A DNA stretch of 64,000 nucleotides from Cheiracanthium punctorium (GCA_038373885.1 JAWZYV010019936.1:1-64000), one strand, 5' to 3'. Shown: positions 38,185-50,536, numbered from the stretch's first letter. Translations and numbers: made by a program. The notes: a model not told the origin generated them from the letters alone.

Positions 38185-38402
38185 CTGGTGGTGTAGTGGC
38201 TTAAGAAATCCCGCCTTGGGTCCGGGTTCGAATCCCGCCTTGGGCATGGATGTTCACTTGTCCGTCCTATCATAGGGGGAAACGCTGGCCGCCTAGTGGG
38301 TGCCCCATAATAAAAAGGCCACAATATCTTCGTACAGTTGTAGTGGACAATGCCTAACTACCAGGTGCCAGCCGTTGAAAAAAAAAAAAAAAAAAAAAAA
38401 AA
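38185..38402 (+). mobile_element. tRNA-derived SINE, family 1, with poly-A tail
   Basis: A consensus box A (TGGTGTAGTGG, 38189-38199) and a perfect box B (GGTTCGAATCC, 38225-38235) make up the tRNA-like head. A body follows (GGGCATGGATGTTCAC, GTCCTATCATAGGGGG, GGGTGCCCCATAATAAAAAG), then a tail of 25 A at 38378-38402. This is the best-preserved SINE in the window and matches the decayed minus-strand copy at 14969-15108. The A-tail means reverse transcription by a non-LTR element. No convincing target duplication. A minus-strand 63-residue open frame across it is spurious. Confidence 0.85.
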
Positions 38403-38427
38403 GAAAGAAACATTAAAGTTGTAAAAA

Positions 38428-39172
38428 TGTCCTTATCAAGGTGTGTCCCCAGCTTCAGACTTTATTGTTTGAAACTTTATTTTAAAAAATTGAAAAACTT
38501 TAAAAGAAAAATAACAATTATATAGGTAATTTCATCTCTCTCTTTTAAATATATGAGGATCTTTGGGCATTTGGTTTGGGGGGGGGGAGACCCATTAATA
38601 TTGCTTATTTAAGGTTTGTCCCTAGAAGTAACTGTCATTACCAAGGTGTGTAGTATTTTTTTCTATAGAAGTCCACTAACAGGCACTACCATAGTTATTG
38701 AACTATGAAAAGAGCAGGACCAAATGTTCTTACAAGCAGACAATGCCGGTTTTAGTTTCAATAAACAAACATTATTTTATAATGTTGTTTTTCTTTTATT
38801 TATAGCGATTCATTACCAAGTTCATTATTTCTGAAATATATAATTAATAAATTTAAATTGGCTGTAGAATTTATAAAGAGCTTTAGGAGTACTTTCAAAG
38901 CAAATATTGCATTAGCTTTAATTGTTAAAATTTAGTCTTAAATAGGTTTAAATTTAAACAATGTCATTACCGAGGCTTTCTGAAAACATGAAAATGACTT
39001 TTAAGAGCAGAGTTTTAAAATTAGGGATAGTTTTAGACTTTCTTAAAAAATGCATTAATATTCCTTAGTTGATATAGTAAGCATTTTATTACATGGACTA
39101 ATTTAGGCTTGTATAATTAAGTTATTATTATGTTCACAGATGTCATTACCACATTCCTGTCTGTCATTACCA
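38428..39172. repeat. dispersed TGTCATTACC motif, six copies in 745 bp
   Basis: TGTCCTTATCAAGG at 38428, TGTCATTACCAAGG at 38633, TTCATTACCAAG near 38809, TGTCATTACCGAGG at 38962, TGTCATTACC at 39141 and again at 39162. All on the same strand. The first two also share flanking AAGGTNTGTCCC. This could be a very decayed tandem array or a cluster of binding sites. Confidence 0.6.
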
Positions 39173-40092
39173 TGTTTCAATGAAAACAAATTGAATATTT
39201 AATTAAAACCAGTAATGTAATTAAGGCAAACAATTTCTTGTGGCAGTTTTCTCCATGATAGCAGACATAAATAATTGCAATAACATAAAAAAAATAGGAA
39301 TCTAAACAACGTATTTTTTTCAAAATCAAAATATTGCATAATCAAAATTGCTCATTTCCTGAGAATGACCCTTATATGTTTTTTATTATTTCAATACAGG
39401 CAAAACGTATGTGATTGATTGACTCAGTCGGACATGTTAAAGCAAAAAGTACGCTTTGCTTAGATACTTTTATGTTCCTGGCTCACGGCTCAGAGGCAAA
39501 GTCTGTGTTTATCATGCGATCAAATAAACTTTTAAAAAGTTATGTTATGCTCTGCAATCTCTTTCATAAATGCATAACCACTTGAGGAAATCGATTTCTT
39601 TAGTTCCTATGTGTTTTGCCGACTTACCTTAAAAATACGTTGACAAAACGTTAATTTAATGATTTTACTGAAGATCTACTGTCGCTTGCACGGATAATTA
39701 TATGGAAACTGAATTTGTGCAATGAACAATTTTAAACGATTGTGATAAGTAATTTCCTATAGATTATCGAACTTCCTAGTGGATATTATTTTTTTGTGTG
39801 TGCGCATATATGTTTTCTTCTGACGAATACAAAAATGCTCAACAGTTATCCTTGCAAGGAGCATTATAGTCGAATAATGTTTACTTAAAATACGTTTAAT
39901 ATTTCTCTAGATTGTAGGTTGATACTTATTCACAGGATAGGTATGAATTTCTAAGCTCTCAGTCTCGATAACTACTTGCAGCTGATTTATTGACCGTTTT
40001 TCCCAAATACTCTGTTCAAAAATCTATTTTCTTACGTCTTAGTGTATTTGCATGGCACTTCACAAATTACAGAGAACTAGACAGAAGACAGA

Positions 40093-40128
<36 letters not shown>

Positions 40129-41356
40129 TTATCCAATTTTTTATGACTAGCACATTGAAAATATTCATGCATAGACGGATAAATAAAATATTGCAGACGA
40201 ATACAGAATCAGAAGTTTGATCATTCAAGTGCATTCTCATGCATATGATAAAACTTACAAATAAGTATAAAGTGTATTTTGCTTTTCATTTAAAAAAAAA
40301 CTACTGATATTATTTTATGCAATGTCACACTATATATATATATATATACATATATTATTATTATAAATATATATATAATAATCTTAAGAAAACTTTCGTC
40401 GTTATGCAAACTCTATATTTATCGAAGAAAATATATAATCTAAATATCTCTCCCCATGTGCTAATAAAAAAATAAATCTTTAAATACGGGAATAAAGAAT
40501 ATACATATACGCCAATACACAGTAAATATTTAACTTCATGCCATGATATTTAAAATGCATATTTCATGAAATTGAATGCGAAAAAATCTTCTCCCTTTTT
40601 TTCCCTAAAGCACCCGCGTCCTTTTCACTAAAGAAAAGTAAAACTTTAAAATTGCATTAAAAGTTGTGTGTGAAAAAGTTCTTGAAAGCACTGAAAAGAT
40701 TCAATAAAATAAGATCACAACGCCTAATATTTCATTCATGAGGCATCTAAAAACGCTGACATGGAGCCACAAGCTTTAAATGCACTTATCTCCTGAATTT
40801 CTTACGCTTCAAGAGTTACTTCGAAGAGATTCTTTTTTTTCTGTCCTCAAATCTTTTATTTTTCTCCCCAAAGAACAGGAGATCCAATATTACACCAGAA
40901 CAATTTGGTAATAAATTTATGCGTCCTGTCTTACATTTTTTCATTTTTAATGCAACATTTTTTGCTATTCTATATTTTCTGAATAGTTGCATAAATAATT
41001 CATTAGTTGATGACAGCTTATCAGAAAACTGAATTCTAAATTTTAAGTGGGATGTGAGAAAGTATATTGCAGCTTTGCACTATACTTTCACGAAATTACC
41101 GATTGTTCACGTTTTCATCATCATGTAAAAATTTCCCTGCATTACGCAGAATAGATCAAGAACTTTGTGCCTTTTCTTAGTGATATAAACACAAATTTTT
41201 CAAAAAAATATAGAGAGAAAATTAAGTTTCTTAATATAGAGTACTAATTATAAATCAGGCAGTATTCGATTTCATCAACAGTCATTACATTTTGAAGCAT
41301 TAGCAGCGATCTATCATAAAATATTTTTTCTGTGGAATGGACTATCCAGATGCAAT
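39173..41356. other. AT-rich DNA, nothing recognised
   Basis: A run of 34 A at 40094-40127 and short (TA)n near 40333-40375. The A-run has no SINE-like sequence before it that I can recognise. Confidence 0.5.
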
Positions 41357-41518
41357 TGGAGATTAATGGTGCCGTATTCACCAGATTTGGCGCCATCCAA
41401 ATTGACCCTTAAGTCGGTAGTAAAAGGCCTTGCTGAGCAGCAACTTGCCCATTTTTATACAAAATACGACTTTATGTTCATCAAAATCTGGACGGTTTTT
41501 GCATGGTGTCATTCATAG
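41357..41518 (+). pseudogene. mariner transposase C-terminal fragment
   Basis: The frame starting at 41357 reads WRLMVPYSPDLAPSKLTLKS and then VVKGLAEQQLAHFYTK, to a TAG at 41516. PYSPDLAPS is the conserved mariner block holding the last catalytic acidic residue (third D of DD34D), and the following K-S-x3-G-L segment matches the usual mariner spacing. Only about 53 codons remain; the first two catalytic residues and both inverted repeats are gone. It has no function. Identification rests on the motif. Confidence 0.75.
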
Positions 41519-43142
41519 ATATTTTTTCTTTTTTTTTAAGTTAGAGTAAAAGAGATAAATTATGCATTCAATGTACTTAACAATTTACTTTCTTTTCAAA
41601 ATAGACTGTAAATGTTCAGTACAGAGACAGGAGTTTCATTCCAGTATGTGTATCGGGTGTGTTTATAAACAACATGACTGCCTAAAAATATCCCCCTTCT
41701 TATGATTACCTTAGAGCATTTCGAAAGATATCCTTTGACCTCTATATGTCTGGTGTCTGAATATTCCCACAGCGTGCCTAGAAGGCGACTAAAATGATAT
41801 TTATCTCCCTAAAGATATCTATCAAGCTTCTTTTTGTTTGTCTGCCCTGACACAGATGCTGCTGACTTACATTTAGCGATGTAATTCTGCTCTATGTATA
41901 GATTTCGCCACTTGATCCATAACGTATTTTAAGACGTTTCTAATAGAAGGATTTTTCTTAAACTATTAAATAACGCCTGTACGCGAAATGTAAATTATGC
42001 AGAACCAAGTTCGTAGGAAATTCTAAAGTTCTGTGTTTTTCAAGTGCGCATCATCAAATGCGGCAATATAAGTAATTTTCCAAGCTGACTGCAAATGATG
42101 GGTACCTATGTAACTGGGTATTTTACGCTGGGGTAGACTATTTAAATAAGATAAAATTTCAGAGATCACAATACAATTGTTTACGTAATTCCGTTTAACA
42201 GATTTAAAATTAGGACCCAGTGGAATTTAACTTTACCCTTTATATGATTTTTATAAACTGATTTATATAAAACAGTAAGAAATAAAAATCGTTTATTTTG
42301 CAGAACACCAATTTGAACGCTTTCAGATGCACATAATACTGGAAAATAGTAGCACATTAGTTTCCTTTTAAGTAAACTAAATTATAATTTTAAGTGAGTT
42401 AATATACGTCTCACAAATACGTAATAATATTTTGCTGATACACCTTTTTTCTCACCTCCCAGATTGGACTGATTCTTCATTTATCTCAGCTCCATTGCAA
42501 AAGGAAAAGCAAATCAATAGCTTGAAAGGTAAACCAAACACAATATTTTCAAATTCACTAGATACAGCTCTTTGATCTGTTAATCTGCGCTACATAGCAC
42601 AACAACCTTACAATTCTAGTTTTGTTATTACGCAGAAGTTATTATTTATTTATCATCAGCACAGAGCTCTCCAGGAAAAACTAGGTAATGCTTTTACGGA
42701 AGTCGAGTGAAGATAATAGATTTATGACCGAAGAAGAAAAGCCTCCGAATGATTTAAGATCCACTTCTTACTAACGTCAAAGCTCTTTGGGACCGTTAAC
42801 ATCACATTTTTCAGTAGCTATTTTATTTTATTTTTCCCATTTGTTCTTCTCCGCATCAGTGCCCTATTGAGGAAAATACGTTAAAGTGATAAGTATTGGA
42901 TGTTGTCTAATAGCATTATCACCAGACAGTTTGGCTGATATCAGGTATTACGGATTATAAGCATACAGAATTGGGGACTAGTGACATTAATTTAAAAATA
43001 ACAGAGGATTTAAAAATCCGTAATTATAACTCTGAGACTAGTTTTAACAGATTACTTTACTATTTTAATATCCATAAGAGTAACAAAATGAATAAAGTGC
43101 TTAGAGAGGGATGTCACATAGTTAATTTTTCACGTACGATAT
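41519..43142. other. AT-rich DNA, nothing recognised
   Basis: No supported gene or element. Confidence 0.5.
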
Positions 43143-43200
43143 ACAGGGTGTCCCAAAAAGGCTTTGACACGCTTTAATTCTTTATCTATTAGAGATAGTG
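43143..43200 (+). repeat. TIR-like end of a DNA transposon
   Basis: After TA comes CAGGGTGTCCCAAAAAGG, a terminal motif very common in arthropod DNA transposons. No matching opposite end was found within about 1 kb, so this is a solo end or a decayed element. Confidence 0.4.
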
Positions 43201-44328
43201 GGACAATACAAATTGAAAAAAAAGTGTTCAAGGTTATATACGATATTAAGAAAGTTATATTTTTTATATTTGTCTGCAGTCCCTGTACGAAAAAAAAATT
43301 CAACCAGTAGGGTCAGGTGTGGGAAAATGGTGGGAAAAGCATGTATTTTTTTAAAAGGTCCTAAAACCAAGCTGTTAAATTTTTGTTAATTAAATTACTG
43401 GCGTATATTACATACATTGGACTTACATAGATTGAAACGATAGCATTATTTTTTTATGTTATCAAAAAACTTTTCTACGGAGTCACTTTTAATTAGGTAA
43501 GTATTGATACCCCCATTTTCCTCCACCATGGAGGATAATGGGCCTGGTAAAATGTGCACGTACAGTTTTAATAAAAATCTTGTTAATGATGGGAATGAAG
43601 GAAAATGCACTCAATTCAATATATTCTTAATATACTTCAAGAAAAAAATGCATAGAAAAGGATTATTTCCCAAAATATTTAGCTAAAGATATAATGCCCA
43701 CGATTATACCAAATTCAGGTTCACTCAGGATATAGCAAATGTTACTTGTGGGTAAATGTTACACAGGGGTGTAAGCAGGGGATAGCTGATGAGGCTCTAA
43801 GCACCCCGAAATAAGTAAACATAAGATTTGAAAAAGATTACATTTATGTGAATAAATTTGAATGTACCCCTTGAGTAAATGTGAGGTTCCGCTACGGACC
43901 TAAGCCAAATTTAATATTTTCTCTAATGAAAGTTTCTCCAATTGCAAAGGTTTCAAATTCGATTTATGATTTTATTTTTTGTTTTATTTTTAAATTTAAT
44001 TTTGTATGCAAACAGTTGTAGGTAAAGTAAAGGGATTCCATTTCTCCCACCCCCCTTCCCAGCAAGCGCACACACGTTTAAATTACGTATTACCGATGTC
44101 GAAATGTCGAAAATAGGTCGATGAAAAATTACAGCAAAAAATAGCGTTTAAAAGAGATCAAGCATACATTGTGTTGTCGACGTCATAAAGAGCCGTTCGA
44201 TTTTGGTCATGGAGGCGGCTATCTTCGACTGTTAATGTTGGTCGCCCTCAGGAGGTCTATGATCCGTCAATACATCGCCGATTTTCCGCTCATGGCTTGG
44301 GCGGTCTGAGAAACACCCCCCCCCCCCC
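43201..44328. other. intergenic DNA with C-rich motif copies
   Basis: Contains ATACCCCCATTTTCCTCC at 43507 and, in reverse orientation near 43315, GGGAAAATGGTGGGAAAA. Related copies lie at 47013 and 47360. A run of 16 C ends at 44331. Confidence 0.4.
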
Positions 44329-46811
44329 CCCAGCCAGCCAAAAAGAAGAAACACGATGGAGCATCGAGAAATTTTTTCAGCTTAGTTAATAGTCAGTTGA
44401 ACGTCGAATAAACAGTGCAGGGGAGACAGAATTTACGGGGTCCTTTCTCACGACCTTTGACATGTCCACCCCAACCGTTTTCTCAGAAAACAGATGCTTT
44501 TTTTGTGTGTGTGTATATTCGTTCATGGTTCACGTGGCTCGTACTTCGCAGTTTTTTATGCAAGTGCAGAACTCGCTCCAGCGTGTAGTCAATGGCTGAG
44601 CTCAGCTGCGCTACACAGAAAAGTAAAATTTCCATAGTTTTAACTATAAAAATGGATATTTTTCAAGTATCTCTTGAAATATTTTTCAAGTTCAATGCTA
44701 ACATGATTTATTGTTAGCTTGGCATATTAATAAGTTTGTCGGGCTCTCTTTAAATTGTGTTGGCCGGCGATGTTATTAAAGTTTATCGGGGTAACTACAA
44801 ATTTTAATTCCAGCCATCAAAATTTTAGAGGTGAGTTAAATAATTATTTAACTAATAATTATGTGCTTTGTTTCTTTTATTCATTTTCTTTTTAATTGCT
44901 AACTATAAGTCTTCTTATTTGTATTATAGAATGAAATATAAAGGTACAATTGGCATAAAATCAACTGTTTACCTTAAGCATATGAAATATTTTTTCTCAT
45001 TATGAGCACGAATTTACTTAATGTAAACTTACTATAACAAAAGTCAACTTATTATTGCATTATGGCATGGCATAACTTACAATGAAACAGATTAAAGCAC
45101 TTTATGCAAAGTTTTTTTTTTTCTTTTTAAATTGTATACTAATATGTGTGCATTTAGTATGTAATTTAAACCTACTTGGAGTAGTAAAATTGAACAAATC
45201 AAAGAATTAACAGAGATAAATAAAAAACTGTTTGTGTAATGAAATAGACAGAATTTTTCTCGTGGGAGGGTGAGAGGGGGGGGGATTTGTAGATAGAAAA
45301 CTTGTTCATATTTTATTACAGGAAAACTATAATAAACTATGGAGATAAAAAAGCAGGCTTATTCGTCTAATAGAAGTGGTTCCTTGACGATTTCGTCGAA
45401 TCCTGACAGTTTATAAACGTAGTAATTATGCCGGAATTCCAGACATTTAGAGAATATGTCAGTCACACACCATTTACATACGTCGTGAAAGCATGGAAAT
45501 TCAAACTTCTTGTCGGGTGCACATGCCGTTTAAAAGGAAACACTTTATATTTCTAAATATAATACACTATACTACTAGTTATTAGCTAATGAAAAGCAAT
45601 TTTGAATTAAATGATTAGAAATAACAAGTTTTAAATTAACTTCTAATCGTTTAGATAAAGTTATAAAATTTATATTCATAAAAGTTTGAACATATACAAA
45701 AATATATTAAAGTTAAAATATAATCTTGATTTTTAATTTAACAGATAAGTAACTCGCACAAACAACTTATGTCACTAATTTACATTTTGAAGGGTTTCCA
45801 TTTTTTCACCCGGTACATTTTATTAATCGTTTTGGCTGTATTAGGTATTTTTAATAAAAGGGTGCAAAAAATTATTTAATCTACTCTTATAAACTATCTA
45901 AATATTTTCATATATTGGTTAAAAAGTAACCTTTTTTATATAAAATAAGTAAATTGTATTTACTGTTAGTAAAATTGCATTTTAAACTGTATTCCTTACT
46001 TAACTAAATTTACTAATATTTTATTTAATTTTTAAGTTACTTTTTCACCAATATATGAAGATATTTGGATTGTTATAACATTGAATTAAACAGCGTACCC
46101 CCCCCCCCTTTTATTGAATATACCTACTGTAAAAACAATTCATAAAATGTACCGGGGGGGAAAAGTAAACCCTTTAAAATGTAAAATAGAGACATAAGCT
46201 GTTTATGCAAGTTACTGATCAATTAAATTCAAAAAATCAAGATTATATTTTTCTTTAATGTATTTTCTCTCTGTTCAAATTTTTATGAATGTATATTTTA
46301 CAACTTCATCTAAACGACTAGAAGTTAATTTAAAACTTGTAATTTCTGCACATTTAATTAAAAATTACTTTTTATTAGCTAATAAACTGATATTAAAATG
46401 TATTATACAGAAATATAAAATGTTTCCTTTTTAAACGGCAAAAGTTCACAAGATCAGAACAGTGTGAATTTCCATTCCTTCACGACGTATGCAAATGGTA
46501 GTTGTCTATTCTCTGAATGTCTGGAATTGCGGCATAATTACTACGTTTATAAATGGTCAGAATTCGACAAATTCTGCGAAGTCTTTAAAGAACGACTTCT
46601 ATTAGACGAATATAAGCCGGTTTTCTCTGTCCTGTTGGAGCGATTCGACAACGTATAACTCTCACGGTCACCCCTCGCGGGTAATACGCCGTCGAGAAGT
46701 TCAGCGCTCGACGGGCAAACAGGTGGACATATCCAAGGATTTTTAACGTCGATGATTACGTCGAAACTACGTCGACGGCGACGTTAATTCGATGTATCGT
46801 GGCTGGCTGGG
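44329..46811. mobile_element. foldback-like element, 2.5 kb, with large internal inverted repeat
   Basis: The outer ends are CCCAGCCAGCCA (44329-44340) and its exact reverse complement (46800-46811). Inside lie two ~600-bp inverted arms (about 45345-45930 and 46040-46640) around a ~100-bp centre. A coding scrap is present in both arms: on the plus strand at 46464-46658 it reads SECLELRHNYYVYKWSEFDK, and the left arm carries the broken mirror copy. The family is not recognised. It might be a foldback transposon, a head-to-head pair of one element, or a larger DNA transposon with a palindromic core. No target duplication is clear. Confidence 0.55.
45345..46640. repeat. long inverted repeat (arms ~600 bp)
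   Basis: Left-arm blocks TTTATAAACGTAGTAATTAT, AATTCCAGACATTTAGAGAA, ATACGTCGTGAAAG, GGTACATTTTAT and CATATATTGGTTAAAAAGTAA all recur in the same order on the reverse complement of the right arm. Differences are scattered substitutions and small indels, so the arms are diverged but clearly one duplication. Confidence 0.9.
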
Positions 46812-48033
46812 TATATTGTATTCTATTTTTTTTATCTCTCAGTCACCTCCGAAAAAAATTCTTGGTGACGCTACTGATTACATAAAATTAACTAATAAAA
46901 TAAACAGTTAATTAAAACGTCAGTTTTATTGATTATAGCTGTTGTTTTAGGAATATTTGACTAAAAGAAAAATAGAAATGTCAGTATCCTATAGAACTTT
47001 GTAAATTGAACCATACCCCCATTTTACCCCACCTCAAGAAAAAAATTTAAAAATAGAAACTAAAATTTTATTCTTATTTTTTTTATATAATCCAGTTCTT
47101 TTGAAGTATCTAAACTAATATGTACCACATAAATGCTTTATTTAATTATAAGGAATCTATAAGAAAGTTTTTCAATATCACTTGTTAAGAGGCAGCATGT
47201 TTATAGCAAAAACAAGAAGTTTTGCATACATTAATTTTATTGAAATATCATAAAACTTCATTAAAAGTACTCGATATGTTGTTGAAATGTATCTCCACAG
47301 AAAAAAATATTGAAACCTCTAAATTTTTTTTTTTTTTTGGTGAAAAATGGTATTTTTGAATACCCCCATTTTCCCCCACCATTCCCCCATTTCCCCCCCA
47401 TTTTCCCCCACCTAACTCTTAAATGTACGCCAAACATTTATGAAATGACGTACAAAATTTCAGCGATCTTAAAAAGTCTGAGAAATATGAAGATAAATAC
47501 ATGCTGACTTAAATCACTTTTCGATGGCTCTCGAAGGAAGGAAAAAAAAATCACGCCGGATGATAATGTTCCAGGAATTGTCCAAAAATTGCAAAAGAAA
47601 ATCATATCTTGCACTCTAGCATTAAAATTTCATATTCATATTCATACATAATCCCTGATAATTTTTTAAGAATACCTCTTAAGAATTTTTATGACGAAAG
47701 TGTGGAATTTTGTATATCACCTCATGAGTGTATGAAACTCATTTTACTACTTGAGAATGTTTTTGTTCGGGAGCTGAATATAAATTTAGAAGTCTAACTT
47801 TTTAAAAATAGTTTTTCGGATTATTTCAAATTGATTTTTTCTTAATTTGTATGTCAGAGTTTTCAGTATTTATGTTCAATAGGATTTTTTATTCATTATC
47901 TGTAAAAATAACAGTATTTTCAATACATACTTCCCTTAATAATAAACTCTTTATCTGAAATTTTTTATACATAAAAAATAAAAAAGTTTTCCTTAATTTG
48001 CAGAGTTTCAAACATTTCTGGATGTTTTATGTA
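46812..48033. other. AT-rich DNA with a C-rich tandem repeat
   Basis: A cluster of CCCCCATTTTCCCCCACC-type repeats lies at 47360-47411, with a single related copy at 47013. Nothing else recognised. Confidence 0.55.
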
Positions 48034-48659
48034 CAGCTGCGGAAAAAAAAAAGTCCCACTTGCTCTTTATTTCGGAATCGTTCGTCGTACAGCAAAGTTA
48101 TATACACCATTCGTTTTCAAATAACGCATACTTTAATTTACTATTAATTTAATTTGCATAAGGGGCCGTCTTCATATTAAATTATGCATCAACTTCATTT
48201 TTCTCAACGGCAACACTGTATTTTGACTTTATTAAACGAAAGAAAACCTTCAAATTACCCTAAATATAAATTTTCACTAATTTTCTACGATAATTTCCGG
48301 AGATATTGCGAGTTATTTTTTGTGCGTTTTTAAGGGACTTTCTACGAATTGAAAAGCGCTATTTGTAGGTTCCGAATTTTTCGCCTTTCATTCATTTCGC
48401 TCGAGAGAGTTAAAAGAAATAAATGTTATTATCAAGGAAAATTTTGTTACCATCTCTCTTAAAGTGTTTGGTACTGAGAATATCAAGGGTAGAAAGTAGA
48501 ATGTTTAGTCAGAGGTCCAAATGGCCCGTGAATTCATAACTTCCTTGGCTAGTACTCAAGACTTAAAGGAAAAATGCAACACGACTGCTCACGATTCTGA
48601 AAATCTTTTTAATTTTGAAATTGTTATCAAATATTTCCCTTCATGGTTCTCTTAGACAG

Positions 48660-49140
48660 TGTGGCGTTTGGACTCGCCACAAGTGCTAAACAGGAAACAC
48701 AAACAAAATTGAAGAGACTCGAGACAGGAGTTGAGGTTGTTGTTTAACGTTGATTATTAAAATACACATTTACAAACATTGACTGCATTCTGCAGACTTA
48801 AATAAAAGCAACAACTTCCGCTCTGGAATTCGGGAACCCTCGTCCCTCTGAGAGCCGATCTCTGTCCGACCTCCTCGAACAGTCTCCAAAACGACTCTGA
48901 GCTCTCTGTCAGCGCCCAGCCTAGGTTTCCACATTCGTGTGGGGTCGGTCGGCAAATCAAAAGGCCTCGCCCGATCTTCCTCCAGCCCCTGTGCGTTCGC
49001 ACTCGTCGTGTGGGGTCGGTCGGCAAAATCAAAGGACCCCCTTTGCTCTTGGAATGTGCACTGGTCAAGTGTGCTTTCCGCATCGTGGGAAACACATCGA
49101 GTCCTTGGTACATTTCTGGGGGGAGTAGTAACTTGTCACA
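48660..49140 (-). repeat. gypsy 3' LTR (481 bp, with 71-bp duplication)
   Basis: On the element strand it begins TGTGACAAG and ends CGCCACA. It holds two copies, 71 bp apart (48937 and 49008), of GTGTGGGGTCGGTCGGCAAA, where the right LTR holds one. This accounts for the whole length difference. The end contains a small hairpin, TGTGGCG-N8-CGCCACA. Open frames across it are not genes. Confidence 0.92.
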
Positions 49141-49152
49141 ACTCCCTCCCCC
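49141..49152 (-). promoter_or_regulatory. gypsy polypurine tract
   Basis: On the element strand GGGGGAGGGAGT lies directly before the 3' LTR, where plus-strand priming is expected. Confidence 0.85.
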
Positions 49153-49552
49153 ATGAAGACAAAAGTTTCGGCGATGAAGCGGAAACCTTTTGGCAAAACC
49201 AAATCCGTAAGTCCCTCTTGAGACAATTCCCCGAGAGGCACGTACGAATAAAAAAGAAAACGCCTTTTAGCAAGGCGGACAAAGCTTACATCTTAATTCA
49301 CTATATACACACACAAAAAAAACTCTCTTTTAGGTTTTAAACCTGAAACAGCACTCAGTGTTAAAATCCAGGGTGCCTTCCCAAATTCAAATACTATGAT
49401 CCAATATTTACAATTCTTCTAGTAAAAAAAACAAAACAAAAATACACACAAAAAAAACTATTCTGTAACCTAAAACTGAAAACCTTGCAAACTGAGTTTT
49501 TTTTTTTTTTTCCTGGTGGGACATCTCCTAGGTTTCTTGATTTGTGAAAGAC
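49153..49552 (-). other. non-coding tail of the gypsy element
   Basis: No RT palm or RNase H motifs in any frame that I could read. This is where the rest of pol would lie in an intact relative. Confidence 0.6.
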
Positions 49553-50536
49553 TTAAAACTCTGCATTTTCATGAACTAACACTTGAAATCTTTCAATGGA
49601 AGTTCTAATAATCACATGTTTTTCCTTTTTTCTGGATCCGAAATAATTATATAACAATAATTCAAAATGCATTCTCTTACGGATAAAATTTCCAAAAGGG
49701 GTTGCAAAAGCAGCGTATCGCGTGGCGCCTTTCCTCAAGGGTGATCCGTAATCGGTCTCTCCCAATTTGATCACCACAAAGCCCAAAAGTCTTTTAACTT
49801 CCTCCCTTGATACTTCGGTTTGCCTCGGTGATATGCGATAAGGTTTCGCTCTCATCAGCTCGGAATGCGTTACCTCTATATCCCTTTCGATCAGTGGCGT
49901 GATTCCCGGTTCTGAGAGCACTTTGCTACGACCCTGCAACGTACGCCCAAAAATCTCTATTTGCTCCGCAGTCAACTGCTTCTCAAGCGCGCCTTCTTTA
50001 AATATCTCCCGGAGATCAAATTGAATGGGGTTAGGTAAAGGGTATGGAATCTCGGCCTCTAGCTCCACCTCCTCCTCCCAGTTTTCATCCATTATAAAGT
50101 TAACGCACTCGGTTCGCTTATAGTAGGGTTTCATAAGGTTTACATGATAAATCATAGATTTATCTCTTTTCTCTGGCAGGTCTATGAGGTAATTAGTGTC
50201 CGAAATCTTGCTAGTCACCGTTCCTGGAACTATCCAATTTACGTTCCTTTTGTTTTGTTTCGACGTGGCCAACACCTGATCTCCCACCTTAAACTCTCTT
50301 GACACTGCATTCTTGTCATACCACAATTTTTCTTTTCCGTGCTTTTCAGTCATTTCCTCTGCCGCCAACGCCTGCCATTTTTTTAACCTATTTGTCAGGC
50401 TCAAAATATACTCTACAGCGTTTGTGTCTGATACAACTAGATCGAGACAATTTTCAACTACCGGAGTCTGCGGAGTGCGCAAGTCCCTTCCCTGGACCAC
50501 ATCTGCCGGACTAAACCCTCTACCTTCACGCGCCAC
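49553..50536 (-). pseudogene. gypsy integrase C-terminus fused to reverse transcriptase N-terminus
   Basis: A 327-residue open frame. The first part is the integrase tail: GFSPADVVQGRDLRTP, then KLWYDKNAVSREFKVGDQVL and LIDLPEKRDKSMIYHVNLMK, the usual GPY-type C-terminal fold. The second part is the start of a gypsy-type RT: LSEPGITPLIERDIEVTHSE and KPYRISPRQTEVSREEVKRL, then GSPL. After that it jumps to RYAAFATPFGNFIRKRM, a later RT block, so residues between are deleted. The catalytic YxDD and RNase H are absent. In normal gypsy elements RT precedes integrase; here the order is reversed within one frame. It is non-functional as it stands. Confidence 0.88.

Noticed and set aside
38189..38250. 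tRNA gene
   Set aside because: Boxes A and B are good, but no cloverleaf acceptor pairing could be made, and the body and poly-A tail identify it as a SINE.
40094..40127. SINE or processed-pseudogene tail (34 A)
   Set aside because: No tRNA-like head or coding text precedes it.
48757..49340. Open frames in the gypsy LTRs (also 53813-54110)
   Set aside because: They cover GC-richer LTR sequence on both strands and give no recognisable protein.
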